64,000 nucleotides of DNA from Caenorhabditis remanei (lineage: Eukaryota > Nematoda > Chromadorea > Rhabditida > Rhabditidae), in the NCBI RefSeq assembly GCF_010183535.1, contig NC_071330.1, positions 2,089,717 to 2,153,716 of the forward strand, in the 5' to 3' direction. The translations under genes and the position numbers were made by a program. Shown in pieces: positions 21,834 to 33,314 of the stretch. Every line of letters starts with the position of its first letter. Position 1 is the first letter of the stretch. The notes beneath the pieces were generated by a model that searched no databases, was not told the origin of the DNA, and was given only the letters and a program-made list of their open reading frames with translations.

Positions 21834-22189
21834 GACACGAAATAATAGCGTTTTAAATCATTTGAATTTCATCTCTAATGTAGCCAGCGGCTGCATAGCC
21901 GTCTGGTTAATATCAATCGAAAGAATTTAATCACGAAATGAAAGATCCTTTATTATATTTTGCAAAGGTTACGAAGAAATTTATACAATACGACGCGATA
22001 AACAATTCATGGTATTTTCTTTTATGAGAACAGGAAAATCCGTTACATTTAGAAAGCAACTCAATAGAAAATTGAAGGAGAAAGAGAAATGGTAGTTACT
22101 GGTCGGGTAAATATAATTCTCAAAATGATTGGGACACTGGAGACACATAAAAATTAGACCCAAATTAACGGTAGAGCGCAGTTACGGCT

Positions 22190-23211
22190 TTAGTACAACA
22201 CAATGAAATGAACATAAAGAATATTCTCTCTTTTCACCGTTCCAATCACTGCAGGTGTCCCGTCTTTTCGTCTTATCCGAATCATTTTACGTATTAATAT
22301 TCTGTGTGCTCGACGGATTTCTTTTTTCTCTATTTTTCTCATTTTCATGGTTTCAATTCCATTTAAATACACTTTTCCGTTAGCAAAATCAGTTGCATCG
22401 ATTGATAGAGTCATGTACTGTAGCCTTCGGTTTGAGCCACGGATCCAGTGTTTCACAAATTGATTGAATTGTTTCTGAGATATTAGATGGGTAAAATGTG
22501 CTTTCTTACAATTGAGGGATAACATATCATCCAATGAGTATACTTCATGAAATGCGATAGTTCTGAAGTTTTGAACGAAAAGCGTCTGAATCTCACAAGT
22601 TTCTTCAAACGGATTCTTTCCTATAGTTAACTTTTTGGGAGTTTTGAAATACTTCAAAACTTCCCTGCTCAAAATATTAGTCAATTGATTTGACACAGAG
22701 AGAGCATCGACATTTCCAATTGCATTTTTCAACGATTGAACTTCAAATCGCTCACAGCCTTGAGAAAAATATACATTCGGTGGTTTAATCCAACAGAATA
22801 CGGTCTTGATGTGATTCAACCAATTGCTGAAGTTGAATGCAGTTGATGACGGAATTCTTATTCCTTGATCTTCTGAATGAGCAGAAACTGGGAGAGTTAT
22901 ATCTACGGGTGATAACTCATGCAGATTATTTGAATCGTTATAGAAAGTCAGATTCAAATGGTTTTTATCGATGGACACAGTTACCCAAATACATCGGTAA
23001 ATGTTGATGCCAACATAACGGGCTTCTATGCCTAATGATGTCACAATTTGTTTGGTTTTCGATGAGATCAGGGAGATAATCAATCTAAAAAAATAAATGA
23101 ATTTTAGAAGAAACTGCAGCCACCAACTTACAGTTGATTAATTTCCATGTTTTGGAGCACGTGGATGATAGCATTTTCAGGAAGTCGAAATAGAGAAAAA
23201 GTAGATACCAT
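22190..23211 (-). CDS. F-box/FBA_2 protein, copy 9
   Basis: Exon 1 is 23211-23132 (MVSTFSLFRLPENAIIHV), intron 23131-23085 (47 nt), exon 2 23084-22190, giving 324 aa. Position two is Val instead of Glu, and the following Pro-Thr is Ser-Thr. Differences in the FBA_2 core: HWIRGSNRRLQ (Pro to Arg) and MLSLNCKKAHF where others have MLLVNSE. The C-terminal motif is IRRKDGTPAVI. The reading frame is intact. Predicted SCF substrate receptor, more diverged than its neighbours. Confidence 0.85.
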
Positions 23212-23979
23212 TCAAATCCAAGTTATCGATTCTAGTAGAAGAATGGGCAGAGGGTTGAAGAGAATAGTGTAGGACGGGAGGGTGGTGAGTTCAGGGAAAT
23301 CGGCTATTAAGATGAACGTTCTTTCTGGCAAATTTGGATAGCAGTGTGGAGGACAGGGATGTTAAATGCAGGTCGGGAAGGAGGACTATTTGGTTTGCCA
23401 GAAGGTTCCGATTGTGAGGACTCGTACACGGGGAATGTTGACAGAGCAAATGGATAGATACAAGTAGAACCTTCTTCTGGCAGACTAATAAAGACAACAC
23501 TCCCATTTCCCGGAACTTCTCCAGTTTTCGCTAACACATATATACATCTAACCAATGTAAAGATAGTCAGTCGCACGTTGTGAGGCCGCTACGCATCAAC
23601 GGTTTCATAAAAACCAATAAGGGCATCCTTACTGGGTGGCAGACTGACGCGACTATAGTTAACTTTTTGAAAACTTTCATCTGATTGGTACGTATGTTCT
23701 GGATCACACCGATGATTACATGTGTAGGTAGACAAAGGAGAGGGAACGTAGCATCCATTTAATTGATTGAGTTGCCGGGTGAAAAGATTTTTCAACATTC
23801 CCAGGAGGGATGATTCTAGAGAACCTTCTGGGAAATCAAATAGAACGACGCCCCCATTTTTCTGATCGCACTTGCCTCTACCGTCGACTATTTTCTCCAA
23901 GTGTCTGCTCATTCATCCACAGGAGTCATTCATTAGGATCCTCTGCCTATTTGGTTACTAAAATCGATAATTCGTTCGA
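23212..23979. other. Intergenic region between divergent copies 9 and 10
   Basis: Only dispersed cluster modules are seen: the AGATGAACGTTCTTTCTGG module near 23300, the 170-bp module at about 23510-23660 also found at 3040 and 10050, and a 5' block (about 23815-23960) leading to copy 10. No gene is supported. Confidence 0.5.
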
Positions 23980-25042
23980 ATGGAACCTACTTTTCCTCTA
24001 CTACAACTACCCGAGAATGCTATCATCACTGTTCTCAAAAACCTGGGTTTGGGACAATTGTGAGTTTACCTATTATAGGAGGGCCTTCATTCTAGAGACT
24101 ATGTAAACCACATTCTCAGTATTAAACGTCATGCTTCATTTCAGGTTCATCATCTCCCTTGTCTCGTCGAAAACTAAGAATCTCGTGACATCATTGGGAT
24201 TAAGAGCCGATTGTGTTGGCATCATCATTACAAGTATCATTTCTATATCTGTAGACGTTGGGAGAGACCGCTTCCATTTGACCATTTTCAATAATTCGAA
24301 TGATGAAAATGGAGAATTACCCGCAGACATAACTCTCCCAGTTTCTGCGAATTTTTATTTTGAAGACACTAAAATGCAATTAACAACCCAATTATTCAAC
24401 TTCAGCAATTGGTTGAATCACGTTCAAGCAATGTTCTGTTGGATTAAGCCACCGAATGTTTATTTTGGTCGAGGCTGTGAGATATTTAAGGTTCAGTCGT
24501 TGAAAGATGCAATTGGAGATGTCAACGATCTCTATGTGTCTGGACGATTGACGGATGTTATGAGCAGAGAAGTTTTGAAACAATTTAATACTCCCAACAT
24601 ATTATATCTGAACAAGAATCCATTCGAAGATGTCTCAGAAATTCAAAAATTCTTCATTCAAAACCGGAAAACTATTATATTTGATGACGTTTACTCATTG
24701 GATGATATGTTATTGGTCAATAGCAAACGAGCCGAACTCTCCCATCCAATATCGCAGAAACAATTCAATCAATTCCTCAAACAATGGATCCGTGGCTCAA
24801 ATCCAAGACTGCAAGACATGTCTCTATCAATCCATAAAATTGATTTTGACAGTGGAGAAGTTTATTTGAATGGGATCCGATGCACTACTATGGAAGAAGT
24901 AGCGAAACAAGAAATCATTGAAAACCACAGACTACCAATTGCTGATATGGCACAAATCAGACGGAATGACGGTACAACTGCAGTGGTTGTGACCAAAGAT
25001 TCAGAAAATGTTTTGTTAGTTCGTTGTATTGTATTGTATTAA
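23980..25042 (+). CDS. F-box/FBA_2 protein, copy 10 (duplicate of copy 14)
   Basis: Exon 1 is 23980-24059 (MEPTFPLLQLPENAIITV), intron 24060-24144 (85 nt), exon 2 24145-25042, giving 325 aa. Exon 2 is very close to that of copy 14; the second half is nearly identical while the first half has scattered changes. In the FBA_2 core QWIRGSNPRLQ replaces HWIRG, and IHKIDF replaces IDKIDF. The C-terminal motif is IRRNDGTTAVV, and the protein ends VRCIVLY. It is the first gene of the direct repeat described at 24145-27060. Confidence 0.88.
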
Positions 25043-25262
25043 AACTGGATTGTCTTTGTAAGTGCTTTCAACTGATAAGTATATGATTTCCCAGTCTCCA
25101 AACGATGTTGACAACTTTGCCGTCCAGACCAATAACTACCACTTCTCTATTTTACTACGAAACGTTTTTCTAAATATTACGGTCTTTGAATTGTTAATCA
25201 AGTTAAAATAAATATATTTTATATATAAATAATCAATTTTATGAAGAGATATATTTTTCCAG

Positions 25263-25474
25263 GCGTCTTACTTCAGAGACAAAATAAAACTGATGGGAAC
25301 ATTCGCATATGTCTTACAATGTCTTACAGACAGAATGTTGACGTGTATCTCATAAGACAACTGTTGTCCCCTAAAAAAGACCAATTTGAAAATAAGGTTG
25401 AACGTTATATCAAAATCGTTAGACCAAGTGGTTCCAAAAAATTCACCGTGCCTGTAAAGTATGTTATGCAATAA
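25263..25474 (+). pseudogene. Exon-like module, frameshifted copy 1
   Basis: Behind a good acceptor (TTTTTCCAG) lies a 212-nt copy of the module found intact at 27054-27263. Two extra bases in the CTTACAATGTCTTACAGACAG part break the long frame, and reading from an upstream ATG gives a 77-aa chimeric frame instead. It is identical to the copy at 32819-33030. See the intact copy for description. Confidence 0.5.
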
Positions 25475-25751
25475 GAGAACCTTCTGGCGAACCAAATAGT
25501 ATGTCAGCCTTATCTCCCAGAATGTACTTATCTCCCTGCCTATTAACATTGTGACAGATGGCACTTAACATCCCCCCCCCCCCCCCCGCCGCCCACACGG
25601 CCATACAAGAACGTTTGTCCTAATAGTCTCCTTTTGGCAAGTCAAATAGAGAAACAATCCTCATTGTCGAGTTTATCTTCTAGCCTACACCGTCGACTAT
25701 TCTCCCCATCCTTCTGCCCCATTTGTCCACTAGAATCAATAATCCGTTCGA

Positions 25752-26836
25752 ATGGAACCTACTTTTCCTCTATTTCGACTACCTGAAAATGTCATCGTCA
25801 AAGTTCTCGAAAACCTGCATTTCAGAAAATTGTGAGTTTACTACACATTGTGTGGAGGGGCTTCGTTCCAGGGACCATAAAATTTGGAACACATTTGCAG
25901 TTGTGTATATGTAATGACATGCTTCATTTCAGGTTTGACTTCTCTCTTATCTCAACAAAAACTAAGAATCTCGTGACATCATTGGGCTTAAGATCCATTT
26001 CTGTTGAGATCAAGTTATGTCGTGTGATTCGTATATTTGTATGCTTCGAAAATGCCCGATTCCAGTTTATTATTTACAATTTTTCGAATGACCTGGATGG
26101 GGAATTACCCGCAGACATTGCTCTTCCAGTTGGTGCTGCTTTCTTTGGATGGCCAGGCCCAATAATTCAATTAACAACTCCACTACTCAACTTCAACAAT
26201 TGGTTGAATCATATTCGTACGGTATTCTGTTACACTCTGCCACCGTGCATTAGTTTTTCTCGAGGCTCTGAGAGATTTAATATTGGATTGTTGAAAGATG
26301 CAATTGGAAGTGTCAATTTGCTTCTTGTGTTAGAGCAATCAACTTATATCCAATACAAGAACATCTTGAGTCATTTCAATACACCCAGCAGATTATTTCT
26401 GGTCAGGAATCCTTTTGAAGAAGTCTCAGAAATTCAAAAATTCTTCATTCAAAACTTCCAAAGCTTTGCATTTCATGATGTATACTCATTGGATGACATG
26501 TTGCTGGTCAACAGTGAAAAAATCAAATTCACCTGCCCAATATCACAGAAACAGTTCAATCAATTCGTCAAGCATTGGATCCGTGGATCTAATCCAAGAC
26601 TGCAATGCATGTCTCTATCAATCGATAAAATTGATTTTCCCAGTGGAGCAGTTTATTTGAAGGGGATCCAATGCATGGAAATGAATGAAGAGTCAAAACA
26701 GGAAATCCGTGAAAACCACAGTCTCTCAGTCAATGTCGATATGGTACAAGTCAGACGGAGAGACGGGACACCTGCAGTTGTTGTGACCAAAGATTCAGAA
26801 CATGTTTTGTATGTTCATTTCATTGTATTGTATTAA
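25752..26836 (+). CDS. F-box/FBA_2 protein, copy 11 (near-identical to copy 15)
   Basis: Exon 1 is 25752-25831 (MEPTFPLFRLPENVIVKV), intron 25832-25932 (101 nt), exon 2 25933-26836, giving 327 aa. It differs from copy 15 by only two residues in exon 2 (KGIQCMEM and NEESKQ here, KGIRCMEM and NEEAKQ there). The GELPADIALPVGAAFFGW stretch and the PGPIIQL insertion define a subgroup with copies 15 and 16. HWIRGSNPRLQ, YSLDDMLLVNSE and VRRRDGTPAVV are intact. Predicted SCF substrate receptor; a very recent duplicate. Confidence 0.9.
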
Positions 26837-27053
26837 AACTGGATTGTTTTTGTAAGTGCGTTCAATTGATAAGTATATGATTTCCCAGTCTCCAAACGAT
26901 TTTGACAACTTTGCCGTCCAGACCAATAACCACTTTTCTAATTTCTTTATTTTACTACCTAAACGTTTTTTTTTAATATTACGATCTTTGATCTGTTAAT
27001 CAAGTTATAATAAATATATTTTATATAAAAATAATCAGATATACATTTTTCAG

Positions 27054-27263
27054 GCGTCCTACTTCAGGGACAAAAGAAAACTGATGGGAGCATTTGCATA
27101 TGTCTTACAATTTCTAAGACAGAATGTTAACGTTCATCTCATAAGACAATTGTTGTCCCCTAATAAAGACCATTTGAAAAAAAAACTTGAACGTTATATC
27201 AAAATCGTTAGACCAAGTGGTTCCAAAAAATTCACCGTGCCTGTAAAGTATGTTAGGCAATAA
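27054..27263 (+). other. Exon-like coding module, intact copy
   Basis: After a TTTTTCAG acceptor, 70 codons (69 aa plus TAA) are open: it begins ASYFRDKRKLMGAFAYVLQF, is Lys/Arg-rich in the middle (KDHLKKKLERYIKIVRPSG) and ends FTVPVKYVRQ. Three damaged copies exist at 25263, 32819 and 34633, always just downstream of an F-box copy and its AATAAA-containing flank. I do not recognise the protein. It could be the last exon of an unrelated gene captured and spread by the block duplications, or an alternative terminal exon of the F-box genes. Confidence 0.45.
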
Positions 27264-27355
27264 GAGAACCTTCTGGCAAACCGAACAGTGTGGCATCCTT
27301 ATCTCCCTGCCTATTAACAGTGTGACAGATGGGTTTTAACATCCCCTATTTGGTC

Positions 27356-28638
27356 AACGAAGGCTGTGAGCGATTTGGGGTTCAATCGCTGAAAAATGCG
27401 ATTGGAAATGTCCATACGCTATTTTTGTCCACACAATTGAATGACGCTTTGAGCAGGAAAATTTTGAAACATTTCAAAACCCCCATCAAATTAATTATGG
27501 AAAAGAATCCGTTCGAAAAAGCTTGTGAAATCAAAAAATTATTTATTCAAAACTTCGAAATGTTCGATTTTTATGATGTATGCTCATTAGATGACATGTT
27601 ATTGGTCAGTAGTGAGATAGGCAACTTTGATCGTCCGACAACTCAAAAACAATTTAAAGGCGTATTGTGGTCTGTTGTGATGTTTTCATATTTTAATGTA
27701 TGAGTTTCGGCGAGTTCATTTTCATAGTTAAAGAATTTTTTAATTCGGTCCACAACCCGTTTAGAGCGAGCGCCGAAAAGTTTGGTCATTGAAAGGGTCG
27801 CAGAAAATTGGGGGCCGTGGCCTAGAAATTCGACTTCGAAAAAGTTGATTTTTTGAATTTTGACGGTATTTTCGATTATTTTTGTTGTATTTCTTCAATA
27901 ATTTCGATAGAAAACGGCAAATATTGATAGAAAAACACTAAAAACTATCGAAAATAACGCCAGAAATAGCAGAATACTGAAAAAACAACTTTACAGAAGT
28001 AAAATTTCTAGAAAATTCTCGCTGGCCAAACTTTCCGTTGGTTTTTTCAGTATTCTGCTATTTCTGGCGTTATTTTCGATAGTTTTTAGTGTTTTCTATC
28101 AATATTTGCCGTTTTCTATCGAAATTATTGAAGAAATACAACAAAAATAATCGAAAATACCGTAAAAATTCAAAAAATCAACTTTTTCGAAGTCGAATTT
28201 CTAGGCCACGGCCCCCATTTTTTCGCGACCCTTTCAATGACCAAACTTTCCGGCGCTTGCTCTCAACGGGTTGTGGACCGAATTAAAAAATTCTTGAACT
28301 ATGAAAATGAACTCGCCGAAACTCATACATTAAAATATGAAAACATCACAACAGACCACAATACGCCTTTAATCGATTCCTCAAACACTGGATCCGTGGT
28401 GGCTTAAATCCAAGATTGTATCGCATGTTTCTACAAATCGATAAAACTGATTTTGTGGTGTATTCGAATGGGATCAGATGCATGGAAATGAGTGAAGAAT
28501 CAAAGAAAAAAGTCCGTCAGGATCATTTCCCTTGTAAATATCGATATGATTCAGATTAGACGGAATGACGGGACACATGCAGTGATTGTGACGACGGAAA
28601 GAGGGAATATGTTGCATGCCCACTTCACTGTTTTGGAC
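27356..28638 (+). pseudogene. F-box pseudogene, copy 12, 5'-truncated and split by a MITE
   Basis: Exon 1 and the first half of exon 2 are missing. The remains start at EGCERFGVQSLKNAIGNV, pass YDVCSLDDMLLVSSE and reach TTQKQF at 27656, where a 711-bp palindromic element with its TTAA duplication intervenes. Homology resumes at 28373 with RFLKHWIRG and a broken GGLNPRL, followed by several indels (around 28445 and 28515-28545) up to QIRRNDGTHAVI and an HFTVLD ending. It has lost function several times over. Confidence 0.85.
27658..28368. mobile_element. Palindromic MITE with TTAA target duplication
   Basis: Ends are AGGCGTATTGTGGTCTG and its complement, flanked by TTAA at 27654-27657 and 28369-28372. 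The 711-bp element is a near-perfect inverted repeat: arms of roughly 320 bp meet near 28010. TTAA duplication is the signature of piggyBac-type transposition, so I infer a non-autonomous piggyBac-like element. Removing it restores continuous F-box homology (KQFNRFLKHW). A diverged relative lies at 55317-55713. Confidence 0.8.
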
Positions 28639-28639
28639 T

Positions 28640-29350
28640 TGTTTCTGGAAAATTTGGATGGCAGTGTGGAGGACGGTTGTTGAGACACGGCCGGGATATC
28701 TCTACTCATGGCCTAGAAAAGTCAGTGACTTCGGCCACCGGGACCTCAAGCATTGCATTTCTAATTTTGTTGATTTCCTATATTTTCAAGAATTTTCGTT
28801 CGTTTTTTTTCTTAAATTCGTAAAAGCGATATTTTCATAACACTCCGACGCTCCCATTTTCCATATGCTATTAGTATTCTTCCAATTCGCCCGCCGACAT
28901 CTGGTCAATCCAAACACTCTCTCAGCCATCATCTCACATGGTCCAGAAAAAACACCACGTGCCTTCAGCCCAGAAGATGAAAGCTCGTCGAAGCCTCCGC
29001 CCATCGACCGTCCCAGTATAAATACGATCTTTGTTATGATTCTTGACACTTTTTTCCCGTCCTACTTATTTTTGTCTAATAAACCTTTCGAAACCTCAAA
29101 ACCGCTACTAAAGAAATGGCCTACCTTTGGTAAAAAAAACCTTCAAAAACGAATATAACTTTGTTTTTCTCCCTTATTTTCTCCTCAGATTTTTCAAACT
29201 TTCATAAACGTTTTGCATCGATTCACCGTTTTCATATCAAATTTATATAAGATTTATGCATTATTTTTCTAGAAAATTTCAAAAATTTGTCAAATTATCA
29301 CTAGAAAAGTCAACAGTTCTACTAATAATAATTTTTCTTCTGTGTTTTCC
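28640..29350. other. Non-cluster sequence, possibly a solo LTR
   Basis: This region is not made of F-box flank repeats. It has a promoter-like CCAGTATAAATACG near 29015 followed 70 bp on by GTCTAATAAACC (AATAAA near 29080), a spacing typical of LTRs, where transcription start and polyadenylation signal are close. I cannot define TG...CA ends or a target duplication, and no retrotransposon coding sequence is nearby. From about 29340 the 3' flank of copy 13 begins. Confidence 0.3.
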
Positions 29351-29686
29351 TTTAAATATAATGTGATAACATAGAAAATGGGTAGAAGAGTTTTTGCATT
29401 CCGTTACACATGTTGAGACTTTTCGTAATGTTCAATATTAGGTGAATAAAACACCTAGAAAGATGTTTCAATATAAAATTCAGTTGGAACATTTTGTCGA
29501 AAAATTTATTGAATAAACATATATCAGTAGCTTTCCATGACATTAAAATCAGCGATGCAACGAAAAAATTGGAAACACTTCAGATTCTGGAGACGCGAAC
29601 ACAAAATAATTATATCTTCACAAATGCAGGGACTATTGGTAAGAATAAGACAGGAACTGTGGAACACACAAGCAGACAGATTTGTT

Positions 29687-30697
29687 TTAGTGAACGGCGA
29701 TAAAACAGATGTAGAGAATATTTTCGAATTCCTTGGTTGCAATCACAGCAGGTGCCCCGCCTTTCCGTCTGATCTCAACCATATAATCACTGACAATTTT
29801 GTGCTCTTGACAAATTTTTTCTTGCTCTTCTTCTCCGACATCTACGCAATCAATTCCTTTCAAAAGCATTTCTCTGCTCACGGAACCACTGTTATTGATT
29901 GATAGAGACATGCGTTGTAGTCTTGGGTTCGATCCCCGAATCCAATGCTTGACGAATCGGTTGAATTGTTTTTGGGTTGTTCAAAGGTGGAAATATACTT
30001 TTTCACTGTTGACCAATAACATATCATCCAGTGAGTATACATCCTCAAAATAGATATATTCGAAGTTTTGAATAAAAAATTTTCGAACGTCACATATATC
30101 TTCAAATGGGTTGCAGTTCAGGCGTAATTCGTTCAAGTCTTTAAAATGTTTCAAAATTAGTTTACTCTGAATATCAGTGACACCTCTACATATAGTAAGA
30201 GAATTGACGTTTTTTAACGTATTCTTTAGCGATTCCATTTCAAATCGCTCACTGCCGTGAAATAAAAATACGTCTATTGGTTTCGTGTAGCAGAAAACTG
30301 TCCGAATATGATCCAACCAATCGCTGAAGTTGAATGAAGTTGATGGTTGGAATGGTTTGTTCAGACATTGACAAGAAGCAGAAATTGGACGAGTAATGTC
30401 AAATTCGGCATTCTGATCGTTCGAATTGTTGCTAAAGACCAAATTCCACCCGAATCTTCCAATGTTCACATTTAGACTAATGCTATAAGAGATGCTGATG
30501 TGAACATTTGCTTTTAATCCCAATGCTATAACAAGGTTTTTAGTTTTTGATGAGGCCAGGGAGAAGATTAATCTGAAATACATATATGTCCTTGTGAAAG
30601 CAGCAGCAGGAACTCACAGTTGACTGGGATTCGTGTTTTGGAGCACTTGGACGATAACATTCTCGGGAAGTCGTAGTAGAGGAAAAGTAGGTTCCAT
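29687..30697 (-). pseudogene. F-box/FBA_2 copy 13, one premature stop
   Basis: Exon 1 is 30697-30618 (MEPTFPLLRLPENVIVQV), intron 30617-30573 (45 nt), exon 2 30572-29687. The whole 321-codon frame is colinear with copies 2 and 5, but codon TGA at 29983-29981 interrupts it just before TTQKQFNRFVKHW; an Arg codon CGA is expected there (compare FDRPTTQKQF in copy 12). Everything after the stop, including HWIRGSNPRLQ, IRRKGGAPAVI and YICFIAVH, remains in frame. A very young pseudogene or a sequencing error. Confidence 0.82.
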
Positions 30698-31574
30698 TCG
30701 AACCCGAGTTATCGATTCTAGTGAACGAATAGGCAAAGGATTGGAGAGAATAATAGACGGTGTAGGCCGAGGTGCGGTTCTGGTAAATGAGTGTGTTGTT
30801 ATATTTGTTCTGACAGAAGGAGATTATTATGACCAACGTTCTTCTCGAGAAATTAGGATGGCAGTGTGGGGGGCGGGGCTGTAGAGGGCAGGTCGGGAGA
30901 GAGGACTATCTGGTTTGCCAGAAGGAGATTGTGAGGATTCGTACACGTTGATGAGTGAGTGAGTGCCACGCCACACATTGGATAATTAGGTGTCATAATT
31001 AGGGTCGTCTCTTAGATTAACCTCCACATGGATCTATCTATTTGAGTCTGTTTGCTCTAGGTTTTTGGTTTGCCAGAAGGAGATTATGAGGAGATTGTAC
31101 ACGGGGAATGTTGACAGAGCAAATGGATAGATGGCCCTGAAATTGTGAATCTTTACAATTAGAACCTTCTGAAAAACGAAATAAGACAACACTTTCATTT
31201 CCCAGAGCTTTTACCGCCAGGATAACATGTTTAGACAGACGAAAAAGAGGAAAATTAGCTTCTGATTCAGTTGCTGGATGTAAAGACGTTTGGAGAGGGA
31301 GTTGGTAGTTCGGACTACTAGTTCCACCCAACGATTGTAATCTTAGCAAGCTGTATTCACACGCAAAGACCTTTTATTCATTTGCTCTGTCAACATTCCC
31401 AGGAGGGATGATTCTAGAGAACCCTTCAAATCAAACAGAACGACAGCCTCACTTCCTTGATCGCACTTACCTCTACCGTCGACTGTTCTCTCCAAGCGTC
31501 TACTCATTTGTCCATAAGAATCTCTCATTCGGATCCTCTGCCTATTTGGTTACTCAAATCGATAATTTATTCAA
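30698..31574. other. Intergenic region between divergent copies 13 and 14
   Basis: It holds a reversed 5' block, a GACCAACGTT module near 30830, the GAGTGAGTGAGTGCCACG module at about 30945-31050, and the 5' block of copy 14 (about 31400-31570). No coding sequence is supported. Confidence 0.5.
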
Positions 31575-32601
31575 ATGGAACCTACTTTTCCGTTATTTCG
31601 ACTACCCGAGAATGCCATCATCAATGTTCTCAAAAACCTGCGTTTGGGACAATTGTGAGTTTCCAGGGACTATTTCAGTAGTAAACGACATGTTTCATTT
31701 CAGGTTCATCATCTCCCTAGTCTCGTCGAAAACTAAGAATCTCGTGACATCATTGGGATTAAGAGCCGATTGTGTTGAGATCACCGTTACAGGTTTCCTT
31801 CATATATCTGTAGATATTGGAAGAGCCCGCTTCCATTTGATCATTTTCACTAATTCGAATGATGAAAATGGAGAATTACCCGCAGACATAACTCTCCCAG
31901 GTTCTGCTGATTTTTATTTTGAAGACACTAGAATGCAATTAACAGCTCAATTATTCAACTTCAGCAATTGGTTGAATCACATTCAAGCATTGTTCTGTTG
32001 GATTAAGCCACCGAATGTTTATTTTGGTCGAGGCTGTGAGATATTTAAGGTTCAGTCGTTGAAAGATGCAATTGGAGATGTCAACGATCTCTATGTGTCT
32101 GGACGATTGACGGATGTTATGAGCAGAGAAGTTTTGAAACAATTTAATACTCCCAACATATTATATCTGGACAAGAATCCATTCGAAGATGTCTCAGAAA
32201 TTCAAAAATGCTTCATTCAAAACCGGAAAACTATTATATTTGATGACGTTTACTCATTGGATGATATGTTGTTGGTCAATAGCGAAAGAGCCGAATTCTT
32301 TCATCCAATATCACAGAAACAGTTCAATCAATTCGTCAAACACTGGATCCGTGGCTCAAATCCAAGACTACAAGACATGTCTCTATCAATCGATAAAATT
32401 GATTTTCCCAGTGGAGAAGTTTATTTGAAGGGGATCCGATGCACTACTATGGAAGAAGTAGCGAAACAAGAAATCATTGAAAACCACAGACTACCAATTG
32501 CTGATATGGCACAAATCAGACGGAATGACGGTACAACTGCAGTGGTTGTGACCAAAGATTCAGAAAATGTTTTGTTAGTTCGTTGTATTGTATTGTATTA
32601 A
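31575..32601 (+). CDS. F-box/FBA_2 protein, copy 14 (duplicate of copy 10)
   Basis: Exon 1 is 31575-31654 (MEPTFPLFRLPENAIINV), intron 31655-31703 (49 nt), exon 2 31704-32601, giving 325 aa. The intron is shorter than the 85-nt one of copy 10 although exon 2 is nearly the same, so a deletion occurred after or during duplication. It keeps HWIRGSNPRLQ where copy 10 has QWIRG, and IDKIDFPSGEVYLKGI. Marks YSLDDMLLVNSE and IRRNDGTTAVV are present. Predicted SCF substrate receptor. Confidence 0.89.
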
Positions 32602-32818
32602 AACTGGATTGCTTTTGCAACTGTGTTCAAATGATAATATGATTTCCCAGTCTCCAAACGATGTTGACAACTTTGCCGTCCAGACCAATAACTACCACTT
32701 CTCTATTTTACTACGAAACGTTTTTCTAAATATTACGGTCTTTGAATTGTTAATCAAGTTAAAATAAATATATTTTATATATAAATAATCAATTTTATGA
32801 AGAGATATATTTTTCCAG

Positions 32819-33030
32819 GCGTCTTACTTCAGAGACAAAATAAAACTGATGGGAACATTCGCATATGTCTTACAATGTCTTACAGACAGAATGTTGACGT
32901 GTATCTCATAAGACAACTGTTGTCCCCTAAAAAAGACCAATTTGAAAATAAGGTTGAACGTTATATCAAAATCGTTAGACCAAGTGGTTCCAAAAAATTC
33001 ACCGTGCCTGTAAAGTATGTTATGCAATAA
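32819..33030 (+). pseudogene. Exon-like module, frameshifted copy 2
   Basis: Identical in sequence and defect to the copy at 25263-25474, as expected from the block duplication. It precedes a 24-nt C run (33127-33150). Confidence 0.5.
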
Positions 33031-33314
33031 GAGAACCTTCTGGCGAACCAAATAGTATGTCAGCCTTATCTCCCAGAATGTACTTATCTCCCTGCCTATT
33101 AACATTGTGACAGATGGCACTTAACACCCCCCCCCCCCCCCCCCCCCCCCGCCGCCCACACGGCCATACAAGAACGTTTGTCCTAATAGTCTCCTCTGGG
33201 GAAATCAAATAGAGCAACAATCCTCATTGCCGAGTTTATCTCCTAGTCTACTCCGTCGACTATTCTCTCCATCCTTCTGCCCCATTTGTCCACTGGAATC
33301 AATAGTCCGTTCGA

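Larger units (their letters stand above)
24145..27060 (+). repeat. Direct duplication block, left copy
   Basis: Exon 2 of copy 10, the following ~0.9 kb, and copy 11 with its 3' flank correspond in order to 31704-34640 (copies 14 and 15). The offset is 7.56 kb and changes by only a few bases, partly from a C-run that is 16 nt at 25572-25587 and 24 nt at 33127-33150. Copies 11 and 15 differ at about three visible sites in the 904-nt exon 2. The spacer between blocks (27.3-31.4 kb) is not shared. Confidence 0.85.

Noticed and set aside
25241..25474. A 77-aa gene starting MKRYIFPGVLL
   Set aside because: It crosses a splice acceptor and uses a shifted frame of the exon-like module; identity with 32797-33030 reflects the block duplication, not protein selection.
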